This document shows, in pieces, positions 1 to 9,222 of a stretch of 64,000 nucleotides of DNA. Both the position numbers and the translations under genes were made by a program. The notes under the pieces were generated by a model. That model was given only the letters and a program-made list of their open reading frames with translations, ran no database searches and was not told where the DNA came from. The stretch spans positions 1,064,001 through 1,128,000 of the forward strand of contig CP065003.1 of assembly GCA_016700175.1 (NCBI GenBank), given 5' to 3'. Each line of letters starts with the position of its first letter. The first letter of the stretch is position 1. This DNA is from Acidobacteriota bacterium (GTDB lineage Bacteria; Acidobacteriota; Blastocatellia; Pyrinomonadales; Pyrinomonadaceae).

Positions 1-259
1 ATGTGTCGCCCCGATGGGGCTTGCGTCACGTTGGGGGCCGGTTTCTACAGACCTGTCGCTCCTACGGAGCTGGCCTCGGTATTTTCGTGTGGCCTTTCTC
101 CCTCTGCGTTCTCCGCGCCCTCTGCGGTCAGATGCCTTTGACGGGAAACTCCCTGCATTCGTGAAATTCGTGCAATTCGTGGCCTTTCCCTCTTCGTGCC
201 CCTTCGTGTTCCTTCGTGGTTTCCCTCGGTCCTCAGTCCTTTCCTCTCAGTCCTGCTTC
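1..259. repeat. Mosaic of intergenic repeats at the left edge
   Basis: No gene is seen here. Bases 1-85 carry short palindromes (cgccccgatggggc; ctccTACGGAG) with a 'tctacagacc' linker, and related sequence recurs near 5035-5235. Bases 85-230 are tracts of 9-10 bp period built on ttcgtg (for example attcgtgaa/attcgtgca/attcgtggc). Bases 232-256 are a 7-bp-period tract (tcctcag/tcctttc/ctctcag) that is nearly identical to the one immediately downstream of hsdR at 9530-9556. Confidence 0.75.
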
Positions 260-316
260 CGCCGCCTGTTCCAGGACCGTCTTCGTAGCCGACTCCGCTT
301 TGTCCGGGTGATAGCC
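260..316 (-). pseudogene. Scar of an hsdR 3' end (fragment 1)
   Basis: Read on the minus strand, these bases encode GYHPDKAESATKTVLEQAA. This differs at a single residue from the C-terminal GYPPDKAESATKTVLEQAA of the intact HsdR at 9559-12672. The last ten or so codons of the intact gene are deleted, and the same heptamer tract that follows the intact gene follows the scar. It is a short decayed copy of the end of a closely related hsdR. No start and no upstream part remain. Confidence 0.75.
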
Positions 317-507
317 CGTACCCAACCTGTTACCGCAAAAGTTTACGATCTTGAACTAACGGCTGATCAAGCAAGGTCCTTGCAATTCCGTTGAAACGTA
401 TTATTATCATCGCGTTCAACCACAATTAGCCTCGAATTAGCTGGAGCTGTATCAACCTTCGACTTTTGGAAGGATCCGCATCCCCGGATTCCGACAGGAG
501 GACTCAA
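317..507. other. Leader region of the interrupted secreted-protein gene
   Basis: There is no open frame with coding character. The stretch ends in a strong Shine-Dalgarno (AGGAGG, about 6 nt before ATG 508), so the promoter of the following gene should lie here. I could not pick a convincing -35/-10 pair. Confidence 0.4.
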
Positions 508-1499
508 ATGGTGCTCGGAACTGCCGAAGGCGTTTCACGTTGTCATAGATTTCGTCCGTTCACCGCATTCTTCTTCTGTCTTATCTGTATCTTCACCACC
601 TCACCTTTGATTTTCGGGCAGGTCCGACAAGGACCCGAAGGCACCGTCAAGAGTGAAATCGTTTCGAAAGTCTGGCACGTTTCGGAACTCGAGCTCCCGG
701 CCAATTCCCGCTACGACCTGATCGAGAGGATGCAGATTTCTTCATCGGATTGGATCGGAATTGCCTTCAGCGGCCGATCGATGATCCGAATCGACCGGAT
801 AACGACGGCGGGGGAGATATTGGACAGCCAGAAACTGCCGCTTCCGGTCGAAGTTCGGAATGACGTCGTCCGTGCGGACATAGACGGCGACGGGATCCGC
901 GACCTAATACTCATTGCCGGAGACGGGACCGCCCTTATTACGGTCATCTACCGCGGAGACAATGCTTGGTTTAGGAGCTCAACCAAGATCGAACCGCTTC
1001 CGAAAAGTTTCAAGCTGCTATCGGGAGATGTAACCGGTAACGGGCTTGACGATCTCGTAATCGTGCGGGCCGGATCGAAAGGCGCTGAACTGCAGCTCCT
1101 GGTTTCGAACGGAAGCAGATTCTATTCGCACGGTGGCTTGTTCAATACGGGAAGTTCTAACTCGGTCTCGGAATTCCATCTCATCGAAGCTGGTAAGAAA
1201 GCATCCGGCAAAGTGATTCAGCTTGAAACGGTCGCCGGATCGCTTTCTGTTTCAGAATATACGTACAGGGGGAATGGCTCCTGGAATGCGAATCGTAGAG
1301 ACGTTTCTCGCCACAAGGGGGAGCTGATCAAGTCATCGGTGATCGGATCTCCCGGCGGAGGCTTCAATGCAACCGCTCTCTTGAAGAACGACACTGGACA
1401 GTTCGCCGTAAGGCTTGTGCTAGAAGGAGTTAAGGAGTTAAAGACACAGTCTGATCGCCTAACCGATTTCGATGCCTCGGAATCCGCAACATTCGTCTT
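508..1499 (+). pseudogene. 5' part of an IS-split FG-GAP/choice-of-anchor-D secreted protein
   Basis: This is the N-terminal 330 codons or so of a large secreted protein. I chose ATG 508 because GACAGGAGGACTCAA precedes it, rather than the TTG at 466. A hydrophobic export signal (FFFCLICIFTTSPLIF) ends in G-Q. Then come FG-GAP/VCBS-like repeats with calcium-type D-x-D-x-D-G loops (ADIDGDGIRD, GDVTGNGLDD). The frame is broken at base 1499 by the IS1595-family element and would end at a TAG inside the element's terminal repeat (1510-1512). Removing the element and one TTCGTCTT copy joins F-V-L to F-D-V-N-G-D-K, restoring another FG-GAP loop in frame with 2244-4668. Function is unknown; the family is usually extracellular or surface-exposed. 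Confidence 0.85.
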
Positions 1500-2235
1500 G
1501 GGTCATGACTAGTTAACTAATCTGCTAGAGTAGTTAACTTCAGTCATGAGTAGCAATTACAAGCGATTCAAGCGTGCACGAATTTCTGACCGGAAAATTC
1601 GCGAGATTCTTAGGCTTTTTGCCGTTGATCTGACCGCTACTCAGATCGCTGCTTTGACCAGGCTGAACCGCAATACGGTCAACCGGTATTTGAAACTGAT
1701 CCGCGAGGCGATAGCGGCTTTCTGCAAGAGCGAGTCTCCCTTCTCAGGAGAGGTCGAACTCGACGAATGCTACTTCGGCCCAAAGCGGATCCCTGGAAAG
1801 CATGGCCGCGGAGCTGCCCGCAAGACCCTCGTCTTCGGGATCTACAAACGGAACGGTTCGGTCTATACCGAGATCGTCCCTAACTGCTCCAAACAGACGC
1901 TTTTCGCCATTATCAGGGGCAAGGTGACACTCGATTCAACGGTCCATACCGATGGCATGAGGACCTACGATTCGATCGTCGACATGGGCTACCAGAAGCA
2001 CTATCGGGTCTATCACAACCGCGATGAGTTCGTTGTCGGCTCAAGCCACATAAACGGGATCGAGGGCTTCTGGGGACTGGCCAAAGTCCGTCTCGCAAAG
2101 TTCCGCGGCATGCGTCCAGAGACCTTTTACTTGCACCTGAAAGAGTGTGAGTTTAGGTTCAATTATAGAAAGCAGAACCTGTACCCAATACTCTTGAAAA
2201 TTGTCAAAGATTTCTGAGTTAACTAGTCATGACCC
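1500..2235 (+). mobile_element. IS1595-family insertion sequence, copy 1 (736 bp)
   Basis: The ends are perfect inverted repeats: GGGTCATGACTAGTTAACT on the left and its complement on the right. An exact 8-bp target duplication TTCGTCTT lies at 1492-1499 and 2236-2243, the duplication size expected for IS1595. One transposase gene fills the element. A second tagttaact lies at about 1530-1539, just inside the left end. I found no base difference from the copy at 48091-48826, so at least one insertion is recent. Confidence 0.95.
1546..2217 (+). CDS. IS1595-family (ISXO2-like) transposase, copy 1
   Basis: A 223-residue DDE-type transposase that moves the surrounding element by cut-and-paste. 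An N-terminal helix-turn-helix (about residues 28-52, TATQIAALTRLNRNTVNRYL) is followed by the ISXO2-like catalytic domain. Acidic residues are D73 in ELDECYFG and D136 in VHTDGMRTYDS, followed by the HINGIEGFWGLAK block (N170, E173, K180) typical of the DDNK-type IS1595 subgroups. Its small size matches the IS1016-like subgroup. It is intact and identical to the protein of the second copy, so it is probably active. The ATG lies 46 bp inside the left end, so the promoter probably sits in the terminal repeat region. Confidence 0.95.
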   Translation: MSSNYKRFKRARISDRKIREILRLFAVDLTATQIAALTRLNRNTVNRYLKLIREAIAAFCKSESPFSGEVELDECYFGPKRIPGKHGRGAARKTLVFGIYKRNGSVYTEIVPNCSKQTLFAIIRGKVTLDSTVHTDGMRTYDSIVDMGYQKHYRVYHNRDEFVVGSSHINGIEGFWGLAKVRLAKFRGMRPETFYLHLKECEFRFNYRKQNLYPILLKIVKDF

Positions 2236-2243
2236 TTCGTCTT

Positions 2244-4668
2244 TGATGTGAATGGTGACAAGATCCCTGACGTACTTAGGGCAGGATCAGTAGCCGGCAA
2301 GCTGAGACTTAGTTCAGAGTTTTCCAGGAAAGAGGGCATCAATCCAGTGTCTGAAACCCTGGCGATCGGCACAGGGGAAGGAGCCGATGCTTTCTATTGG
2401 ACTACGGAATCCGACGAATCTTTGGGCTCGGAGTTCGTCGTGTGGCTCCGCCGCATCGGTGACTCAGTACCGGACAAATTGTACGTACTGTCGGCGTCCA
2501 GAAAACCCAGGTTATGGTCTGGGCGGTCACCCTTGGTTGATCTGTTCCGACCGCTGCCTGGCGCAGGCTCAACCGTTCTTGCGTCATTCGTAAGAAGTCC
2601 TTTCGAAAAGCCGCATTCCGGTTCACTTGGAATTCTGCAAGAAGCCTCTACTTGTGCGGCGCTGGGTTACAACGTGCCGTTCAGGTTTGCCGAAAGCGGA
2701 CACGCTGATGGCGCGTTCCTGGAAGAGCGCACATATGAGATCCCTGGGTGCGCCGAATGCCCGCCGGGCGATGGGGGATGCGGTTGGCTATTCATCGCAA
2801 GCCCGTCTTCATATCTTGAGATCTCCCCGAATCCTACCCAAACGGTCGGTCCGTCACTTGTGATGCCGATTGATTTCGACTTCGCTTTCGGCTCGGTAGA
2901 TGCCGACACCAGCGTTACGGTCGATGTCCTGTTCGGCCGGACGGGTCAGGTATTCCAGCCAATAGACCAGGCAGTGCTTCGAATCAGGAACGTCCCCCCT
3001 CGCCCTCCAGTCGCGCGACCAATGCTAAGCGTGACGCCCCGGAACATAGACTTGGGGGAGATTACGACGGATAGTGCAACGGCATGGTTCAAGGTTCGTA
3101 ACAGCGGCTCCGGAGTGAGCCTGGATTACCGGGCAACAATGGACGGCCGTCCATTTAGTCTCGAATTGGGAGACAGCGTCTTTGGCACGCTTTCTCCTGG
3201 TGAAGAGATCAATGTCTCTGTTGTTTTTTTCAATACCAGGTCCACCGTGGAACGGTACTGTCCGGAGGATCCGGGCGATTCCGATTACCGGATTTGCACG
3301 GCTACGGTTCGAGTAAGCGGTGCCGGAATGCTGGAAGAAGTGACCCTAAGGGCTCGTGTGCCCAGGCGATCGCATTTGGAGGTGGACTTTGTCGATGCCA
3401 GGACGACAAATGAGATCGTGTTTGATCTCGGACGAATTCCGCCGAACGGAGTTCGCAGCAAGGATCTGACAATTGCCAACAGTGGCGGGATAACCGAACT
3501 TTATGTTGAAGTGCATCCCGACCTAAATGTTGGCTTTGCTAACAGGGAACCATGGCGAAGCGACACCTCGGCGCCAGGCCAATGCGGAAGTTTGTTGGGT
3601 TTTTCGCTCGGCCCGGGACAATCCTGCATTGTGACGCTCCAGTTCGACTCGACCGGAAAAAGGATTGGGAATCGAGTGTTCGAGTGGCGCTGGGAAATCC
3701 GGAGCGGCGAAGCAACCGGTAATATAACTGTGGTGCTTCGCGCGACCACCGAACCCGCGCCGAGGTTGGAGATCGAGGATCCCGGCGGTCCCGACCCGAC
3801 GGTTGACTTCGGCAGGATAGCCGAGAATGAAGAGCGGCAGGAAGAGATAAAGATTGTTAACCTGGGAGATAGCGGCTCGAGGCTTACCGGAGACATCACA
3901 TTAGATCCTTCAACATCCTTCTCTCTTGTAGACCCTGCTCAGCGTTCATTCGACCTGGGGCGCCTCGAAAGTGCGACCTTTCAGGTTCGGTACAGCCCGC
4001 AAAATCACAGCGCTCACACGAGCCGTATCCGAATCAACCACAACGACGAGCTGTATTCAGGTCCCGATCACGTGAAGCTGCAGGGCGAAGCGACTTCCCT
4101 AAAGCTCTTCGTATTGAGCTTTGTTCCCGGCCCAGTTTACAGGGATCGCCAGAACGGCAACTGCTACAGGGGTGACGGACTGGGTTACGGAACAAGCGGA
4201 AGAAGCTTTCGAACTGCACAGTCATTTTATGTGGATCTGATCGACGGTACGCCTTTGCCTATGGTATCGGGTCCGACAACGGGCGTGTTCCAGCAGATCG
4301 GATGCGGAACCGTCGGAATTCCGGGAGCGCCTCTTGAACCGATTGTCATAGGGAATCCGGCGACCCTCGATCCTGGCTGCCTTCAAAAAAGTTCGTTAGT
4401 ACTTCCGACGAACATCGTGCTGCAGTTCACGGCAGAATGTCAGTATCCGCTGGCTTCCGGGCTGCAGATCAGCAATCACCATTTCACTTTGACAATCGAC
4501 AAGCAGACAAAGGAGGTCTCGATAAACGGGGAGCATGACGGATGGCCTGCATACGAGATCTGGGGAGAGTTTAACGGGGCGAGAGTTACTTTCTACGAAT
4601 ACTACCCTCCGGCGGGAGCGAACGAAGATAACCTTGCGGATCCGATAGATGTCACCGTGAACCGATAG
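2244..4668 (+). pseudogene. 3' part of the IS-split FG-GAP/choice-of-anchor-D protein
   Basis: This is the C-terminal 807 codons or so of the gene that starts at 508. The sequence resumes in frame as T-GAT-GTG-AAT-GGT-GAC after the second target-duplication copy. It contains the rest of an FG-GAP loop, a Cys-containing region (about 2640-2800) and three consecutive immunoglobulin-like choice-of-anchor-D/ASH-type repeats. Each repeat has the D-x-G-x-I ... S/E ... N-S/L-G signature (LSVTPRNIDLGEITTDS; FDLGRIPPNGVRSKDLTIANS; VDFGRIAENEERQEEIKIVN). The only in-frame start is a GTG at 2248 without a ribosome site, so it is probably not translated alone. The intact ancestor would be about 1,140 residues and secreted. 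Confidence 0.85.
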
Positions 4669-4782
4669 AAACGCCCTGTGCGGTCCGTTTTTTCATCGAT
4701 GTCGCGTCGTGACCTGTTTCGCTCATCACAGGCGAGGCCGCCTGCGCTCCAGTCAATGCGGAACTATTCCCAGGGGTCGGAT

Positions 4783-4845
4783 CTCAATTCTCAACTATCA
4801 ATTTTCAATTCCCTCATCACTCATCACTCGTTACTCATCACTCAC
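4783..4845. repeat. Heptamer tract ending in the stop codon of a decayed hsdR end
   Basis: Degenerate 7-bp units: caattct/caactat/caatttt, then ctcatca/ctcatca/ctcgtta/ctcatca. The tract merges with the TGA stop (4842-4844, minus strand) of the hsdR fragment. On the minus strand the units are purine-rich (GTGATGA, GTAACGA). Confidence 0.8.
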
Positions 4846-4990
4846 GCCATCGCCCAGTTCTCCGAGAACAGCGCCGCCTGATCCAGGACCGTTTGCGTGG
4901 CCTTCTCCTGCTTGTCCGGGGGATAGCCGCGCTTCCACAAGATCCTCTTCACGATCACCCTCAATCCGGCAAGACGGGTCGCCGCCACGC
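4842..4990 (-). pseudogene. Scar of a divergent hsdR 3' end (fragment 2)
   Basis: The minus-strand frame reads LRVIVKRILWKRGYPPDKQ then EKATQTVLDQAALFSENWAMA and stops at 4842-4844. It aligns end to end with the last 45 residues or so of the intact HsdR (…VLVKRILKKHGYPPDKAESA…LFSENWALA) but has many substitutions. It therefore comes from a different hsdR allele, not from a recent duplication of the resident gene. Nothing upstream of about 4990 is recognisable. Confidence 0.8.
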
Positions 4991-5034
4991 TCGAATGATC
5001 CTGTGTTCAGCCAGGCCGCAGGCCGGTCGATCCA

Positions 5035-5240
5035 GAGGGATTCAGCTCCGTAGGAGCGCCACGTCTGTAGCACCTAGCCCCCAAAAAAGAAAAAGCCCCG
5101 GCGGGGCGACACGTTTTTAAAGAATTGTGCCGTTCCTACGGCACTCAGATCGAACGGGCAACGCCTATTTCTACAGACCTTTCGTGCCTGCGGCTTCTAC
5201 AGACTTGCCGTGCCCACGGCACTGGCACCTAGATCCAGCG
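5035..5240. repeat. Palindromic intergenic repeats
   Basis: Several short hairpins occur in series: ctccgtaggag, agccccggcggggc, gtgccgttcctacggcac and ccgtgcccacggca. They are linked by 'ttctacagac' and resemble bases 1-85. No coding sequence is seen. Confidence 0.65.
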
Positions 5241-5254
5241 CCGCCATTTCTCTC

Positions 5255-5508
5255 TCTGCGTGCTCTGCGGTTCCATCCCCTCATTCGTGAAATTCGTGTA
5301 ACTCGTGGCCTTCCCTCTTCGTGCCCCTTTGTATTCCTTCGTGGTTCGCATCGCTCTGCGGTCCAATCCTCTCATTGGTGCAATTTGTGCAATTCGTGGC
5401 CTTCCCGTCTTCGTGCCCCTTCGTGTCCCTTCGTGGTTCGTTTCGCTCTGCGGTCCAATCCCCTCATTCGTGAAATTCGTGCAATTCGTGGCCTTCCCTC
5501 TTCGTAGC
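5255..5508. repeat. 9-10 bp period ttcgtg repeat tract
   Basis: About 250 bp of degenerate units such as attcgtgaa, attcgtgca, attcgtggc and cttcgtgcc. The open frames across it are by-products of the repeat. Confidence 0.75.
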
Positions 5509-5881
5509 CCTCGTCTATCAGTCCCGCAAACTCATCTCGGCTTTTCCCCACCATCGAAGGCTCCATACAGACGAGCGCATACTTCGGAGTGTCGGTAAAA
5601 ACAGGATTGGGAAGAAAAACGGAATCGATCCCGAAGTCACGGTTGTCTCGCGCGACCTGCTCGCGAAACGCAGTTTCGAGATTTGAATATGGAGCTCTAT
5701 CCGGCAAGGACATTCTTCAACGCCGCCTGATACTTAGAAGCCATTCGAAAAAGCCTCTCGATAGGTCTCGGCCGCTGTACGCACTACGTACATGTTTCTT
5801 GCAAACGGAGCGTCAAACATTTTCTGTTGGTCACTTGCGTTCGCATGATTCTCTCTGAACGAGTACATACCGAAAGGGAAT
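5509..5881 (-). pseudogene. Remnants of one or two unrecognised genes
   Basis: Two coding-like pieces lie on the minus strand. The upstream piece (5881 down to 5729) is open for about 50 codons, with peptide such as FGMYSFRENHANASDQQ and NMYVVRTAAETYREAFSNGF before a stop. The second starts at ATG 5743 (MASKYQAALKNVLAG, then stop) or ATG 5713 (MSLPDRAPYSNLETAFRE…) in another frame. It stays coding-like to about 5510 (YALVCMEPSMVGKSRDEF) and then runs into the ttcgtg tract, where the real 3' end is lost. I read it as a frameshifted, truncated gene and do not recognise the family. Confidence 0.45.
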
Positions 5882-5892
5882 GCGTTCGTTAG

Positions 5893-6813
5893 TTAACCAC
5901 TTAACGCTCCAAGAACGACTCGCTTATAGACCGAAAGCCGGTCGTTCATCCAATCGGCCAATTCAGGTCTCTGCTCAGGATCAGTGTAATCGCCGGGCCT
6001 CCAATCCACGTAGAAGTGCGGTGCCTTACCCATCTCAACACCAAGCTTCTCGCGAATCTCAGCATCGCACCCTGCAAGCAGTTCGAACGTTGGCTCAGCT
6101 TCCTCTCCGTATGGAGGCCTGACATATACACCAACGCCGTCCTTAGCGACATAAACAGAAAAACTCAGAGGCGGCTTCTCTGTGTTGTGATATCTGTTCG
6201 AGAGTCGACTTGGAGGTCCTCCGAGATCGCCCTCTCCCTCAAATCGGGCAACATAGAATTCCCAAAAGTCCTGCCGCTGCAGACCGATCTCCGAGGTTCC
6301 AGATGTCTTCCTCGCGACGCTATGAACATATCGCTCCCATTCGTTAGGCCGGGCGACGACTTCGAAGACAGGAGCCAAAGGAGAGTCTCCGATTCGTACA
6401 ACTTTCACAGTTACTGCAAAGAAAGAGATCGAATTCTCCGTTTTCTCATTCAGCCAATTGATCGCAGACAGATGGGCATCACGAAAACCGGAAGCGACCC
6501 AGACAACCACTTCCGCTTCCAGGCCCGCGACATAGGTAAGTATCTGCCCCAAGTGAAGATGGTCCGATACCTCAAGCTGATTCTCGATCAGAACCTTTGT
6601 GTCGTCATATTTACTCTTCGCGAGAATGTCCGCGGAAAACGTCTCGACGGCGACCTCGGACCCTTCCGCCTCAAGCGGAAGACCGATCGCCTCACCCAGG
6701 AATTCAAGATTCTCGGCGAGCCAAGGAGTGAAGTCGTAAGCCTCGTTCTGCCAGGCTTCGCGAACGTTCAGCTCTTCCAGTTTGGCTAATGGGCGGGGTG
6801 ACGGTTCCATCAT
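5893..6813 (-). CDS. DUF4268 protein with NucS-like nuclease N-terminus
   Basis: A cytoplasmic protein of 306 residues. The N-terminal part carries a restriction-like nuclease signature: F-S-A-D62-I-L, then V-L-I-E77-N-Q79-L, then D-H-L-H-L-G-Q-I-L-T-Y. This is the D…ExQ pattern of endonuclease NucS-like PD-(D/E)xK folds. The C-terminal half (about 165-306) matches the DUF4268 pattern (RQDFWEFY … FYVDWR … DWMNDRL). Such proteins are common next to restriction systems, but no reaction has been assigned that I know of. Tandem ATG codons follow a GGGAG box. It is a single gene, about 60 bp from the next minus-strand gene, at the edge of the defence island. A defence role is inferred from context. 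Confidence 0.75.
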   Translation of the reverse strand: MMEPSPRPLAKLEELNVREAWQNEAYDFTPWLAENLEFLGEAIGLPLEAEGSEVAVETFSADILAKSKYDDTKVLIENQLEVSDHLHLGQILTYVAGLEAEVVVWVASGFRDAHLSAINWLNEKTENSISFFAVTVKVVRIGDSPLAPVFEVVARPNEWERYVHSVARKTSGTSEIGLQRQDFWEFYVARFEGEGDLGGPPSRLSNRYHNTEKPPLSFSVYVAKDGVGVYVRPPYGEEAEPTFELLAGCDAEIREKLGVEMGKAPHFYVDWRPGDYTDPEQRPELADWMNDRLSVYKRVVLGALSG

Positions 6814-6871
6814 TCTGCAATTCTCCCGGTGAGTTATTTAGTGTAATGTCCCTGGTGGCAATCAGATTCAT

Positions 6872-7624
6872 TCAGTGCCGCACTCCTGAAAGTGCCGCTG
6901 CTTTTTGGAGATCCTTAACGAACTGCTTCGTCGTGCTCTCCGCCGGATTATCTTCCCAGATGTAATACTTTGTCTTTCGTACCGAATACACCATACGTAA
7001 TCGTCCTTCGTCAGAAACATCCGAAGCTGTCATTACGGTAAAGAGTCCTACAAGCTGGCGATTCTCTCTGGCTGTTGCGGTGTTGCCGATCACTGTTGCC
7101 GTCACATTCACCAACTCCGTCCAGGTTTCGTACTTGATCACGAAATCACAGATCTCGACCTTGTCAACCACCTCGAATCGTTTGATCTTGCGAAGTTCCT
7201 TTTCGATCCGGTCGCGCGCTTTTAGATCATCGGTCAGAATGTAGATCTTACTCAGACTGAGCAGATCTTTAAGCTTTCCCTGCTCGGGTACAGCCCCCAA
7301 GAGTTTCGCTTCCTCTTTGGCATCCGCGGCCGCCGCCTTTGACATTCTCCCTGCCTCAGCGATCATCGCGACGATAACGGCTTTAGGAACGCCGGCTTCG
7401 GTAAGTTCCTTGAGCGCCTCGGTCGACGTATCAAACGCCCCGGATCCGGCCTCGATCTTCGCGATGATGATCTCTTCAGGGAGCTCGGCCCTGACCATCT
7501 CTATAACCGCAGCATTGGTCAGAACCTCCTGAGCAGAGACCTTGCACAGAAAACCCAATCCGACAGTCAAAGCCAAGAACACGATAAAAGCTGCGCGCAG
7601 CTTTAGGGAGGGTTGACCAATCAT
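6872..7624 (-). CDS. Secreted protein of unknown function paired with an M48 protease
   Basis: 250 residues with a clear signal peptide (hydrophobic FIVFLALTVGLGFLC, cleavage after VSA-Q). A helical repeat-like segment follows (about 36-95; VIEMVRAELPEEIIIAKIEAG and KELTEAGVPKAVIVAMI), then a mixed domain without a motif I can name. The ATG overlaps the TGA of the upstream protease gene (ATGA), with GGAGG 5 nt upstream, so the two are translationally coupled and form a two-gene operon. The N-terminal segment recurs in many acidobacterial secreted proteins as I recall, but its role is unknown. It probably works with, or is a substrate of, the protease; that is inference. Confidence 0.8.
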   Translation of the reverse strand: MIGQPSLKLRAAFIVFLALTVGLGFLCKVSAQEVLTNAAVIEMVRAELPEEIIIAKIEAGSGAFDTSTEALKELTEAGVPKAVIVAMIAEAGRMSKAAAADAKEEAKLLGAVPEQGKLKDLLSLSKIYILTDDLKARDRIEKELRKIKRFEVVDKVEICDFVIKYETWTELVNVTATVIGNTATARENRQLVGLFTVMTASDVSDEGRLRMVYSVRKTKYYIWEDNPAESTTKQFVKDLQKAAALSGVRH

Positions 7625-9222
7625 GGCAACCTCCCTTTCTTCGTCTTCAATTTCGTCGGATACTTCTCTTTTACTAGAGCGGCGATCCGCTGGTACTCAA
7701 TCGAATCCTTCTTAAGGCTTGAGTAATCAAGTCCCGGATAGCTGTTCCGCAACGTCACCATCATGTAACTTCTTCTTTCTGTATTCGAACTGTGACTAGA
7801 CCAAAAGAAGTTGGTACCTTTATCACCAAAGTACCAGGATGATATTTTCCATACACGAGGAGCTTCTCTCGGATCGTAACCGCTCTGGATCATGTTTGCC
7901 ATACCGATCCTGTCCGACTGGTTCTCAATGCTTCGGGCATAGCCGTTCCGCATCGCCGCTTCCGTCATCGCGAACGTTCGTGCCAACAACCCGTATCCCA
8001 TTGCATATGAGGCAATTGCACCTATCTTCAGCCAAGTTCGGGTCTTCTTCTTGTGGTTGAGTTGCCGGATCTGGTGTTCCTGCGTCGCATGAGCGATCTC
8101 GTGAGATAAGAGAAACGCTAGCTGGGCCTCATTCTCAAAGAAATTGAACACATCGTGGTTAATCACTACCGTACCTGTCGGGAATGCACCGGCGTTAATG
8201 TACTTCTCGTGAATTACAACAAAGCGGAAGGGAATCTTGTTCTCATCGTCATCCGGCAGTTCTCTTTGATATTCGGGGACGAGGGACCGACCAAGGTCAT
8301 TCACATATTCCTGGATCTCTTCATCCGGCAGAACCTTGAACTTCTCACCGCCCACCTTGAGAGTGTCAAACGAGTTAGCCTTCTTTGACTCCTTCTCCTT
8401 TATTCTCAGTTTCTTCCAGAGGTCCTGCTCCTTCTTCGTCTTCTCGTTCTTCACGAAAACGACATCCGAAGCCACGACATTTCCGATTAGATCCTCTTTG
8501 CCCTTGTACGTCATGTAGACACCGGGGCCTATATCGGAGAGTGAGGTCAGACGCGAAGCTCCGACCTGAAGAACCTCCACCGATGTCTCGGCGATGTCTT
8601 CATCGTCGTCCACCTGGTTTTCGAGAGCATCTTCCTTTTTTTCCCTCTGTTCGCGGATCTTCTCTTGTTCCTCAGCGATTTCCTTCGCCTCCTCTTCCTC
8701 TTCTTTCCGCTCTTTTTCCTCACGCTCCTCTGACTTGTTCAACTTGAAGCGCACGTCTGTTTCCGGCGTGATCTTAATCCGTCGTGCGTCAGCTAGAACC
8801 TCCCCGGACCACTTTCCTTCAGAGTCCATTTCCAGATCGCTCGGATACGTGTCGAGCACCGTCGTGTGAGAAAGTCTGCGAAACTGCTTAACATCGATCT
8901 TGATCTCCTTGACCCTCGCTTCGAGGGTTTCGGTATTGACCTCACATTTCATTTTGACCAGGGTGCCTACCCGCAGGTGAACCCTCGGATCGAATTTGAT
9001 CGCCTCGTCTTCAATGTTCTGAAGTTCGACGTCGTGCTTCCCGTCCATCGAGATCTTGTATTCGTCTATTTCAAAGGAAGTAGGGGAGTTGACCTGGGTG
9101 ATGTAACCTTTGATCTTCAGTTCTTTGGTCTTCGCGCTTTTCGCATCGGCGGTTGGAAGAGGAAGAAGGACCAAGCTCAGAACGATAGTCGACAGCAAAG
9201 TCGACATCACGATCTTTTTCAT
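7621..9222 (-). CDS. Secreted M48-family metalloprotease with acidic coiled coil
   Basis: 533 residues. The signal peptide (MKKIVMSTLLSTIVLSLVLL…ADA) is followed by a small beta domain (about 35-110) resembling DUF5666/OB-type folds. A highly charged Glu/Lys coiled coil (about 164-205) and an Asp-rich linker come next, then the zinc protease domain from about 290. The zinc site is H374-E-I-A-H378, with a likely third ligand E433 in ENQSDRIG, as in M48B periplasmic proteases that degrade misfolded proteins. AAGGAGG lies 5-6 nt before ATG 9222. It is the first gene of an operon with the 250-residue secreted protein. The inserted charged coiled coil is unusual and may hold substrates or a partner. 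Confidence 0.85.
   Translation of the reverse strand: MKKIVMSTLLSTIVLSLVLLPLPTADAKSAKTKELKIKGYITQVNSPTSFEIDEYKISMDGKHDVELQNIEDEAIKFDPRVHLRVGTLVKMKCEVNTETLEARVKEIKIDVKQFRRLSHTTVLDTYPSDLEMDSEGKWSGEVLADARRIKITPETDVRFKLNKSEEREEKERKEEEEEAKEIAEEQEKIREQREKKEDALENQVDDDEDIAETSVEVLQVGASRLTSLSDIGPGVYMTYKGKEDLIGNVVASDVVFVKNEKTKKEQDLWKKLRIKEKESKKANSFDTLKVGGEKFKVLPDEEIQEYVNDLGRSLVPEYQRELPDDDENKIPFRFVVIHEKYINAGAFPTGTVVINHDVFNFFENEAQLAFLLSHEIAHATQEHQIRQLNHKKKTRTWLKIGAIASYAMGYGLLARTFAMTEAAMRNGYARSIENQSDRIGMANMIQSGYDPREAPRVWKISSWYFGDKGTNFFWSSHSSNTERRSYMMVTLRNSYPGLDYSSLKKDSIEYQRIAALVKEKYPTKLKTKKGRLP

Noticed and set aside
14..394. 126-codon open frame at the left edge
   Set aside because: Runs through hairpins, 9-bp and 7-bp repeats and the antisense of an hsdR scar; no coding character.
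5127..5598. Plus-strand open frames across 5127-5598
   Set aside because: Peptides consist of the repeated ttcgtg units (FVKFVQFVAF type) only.
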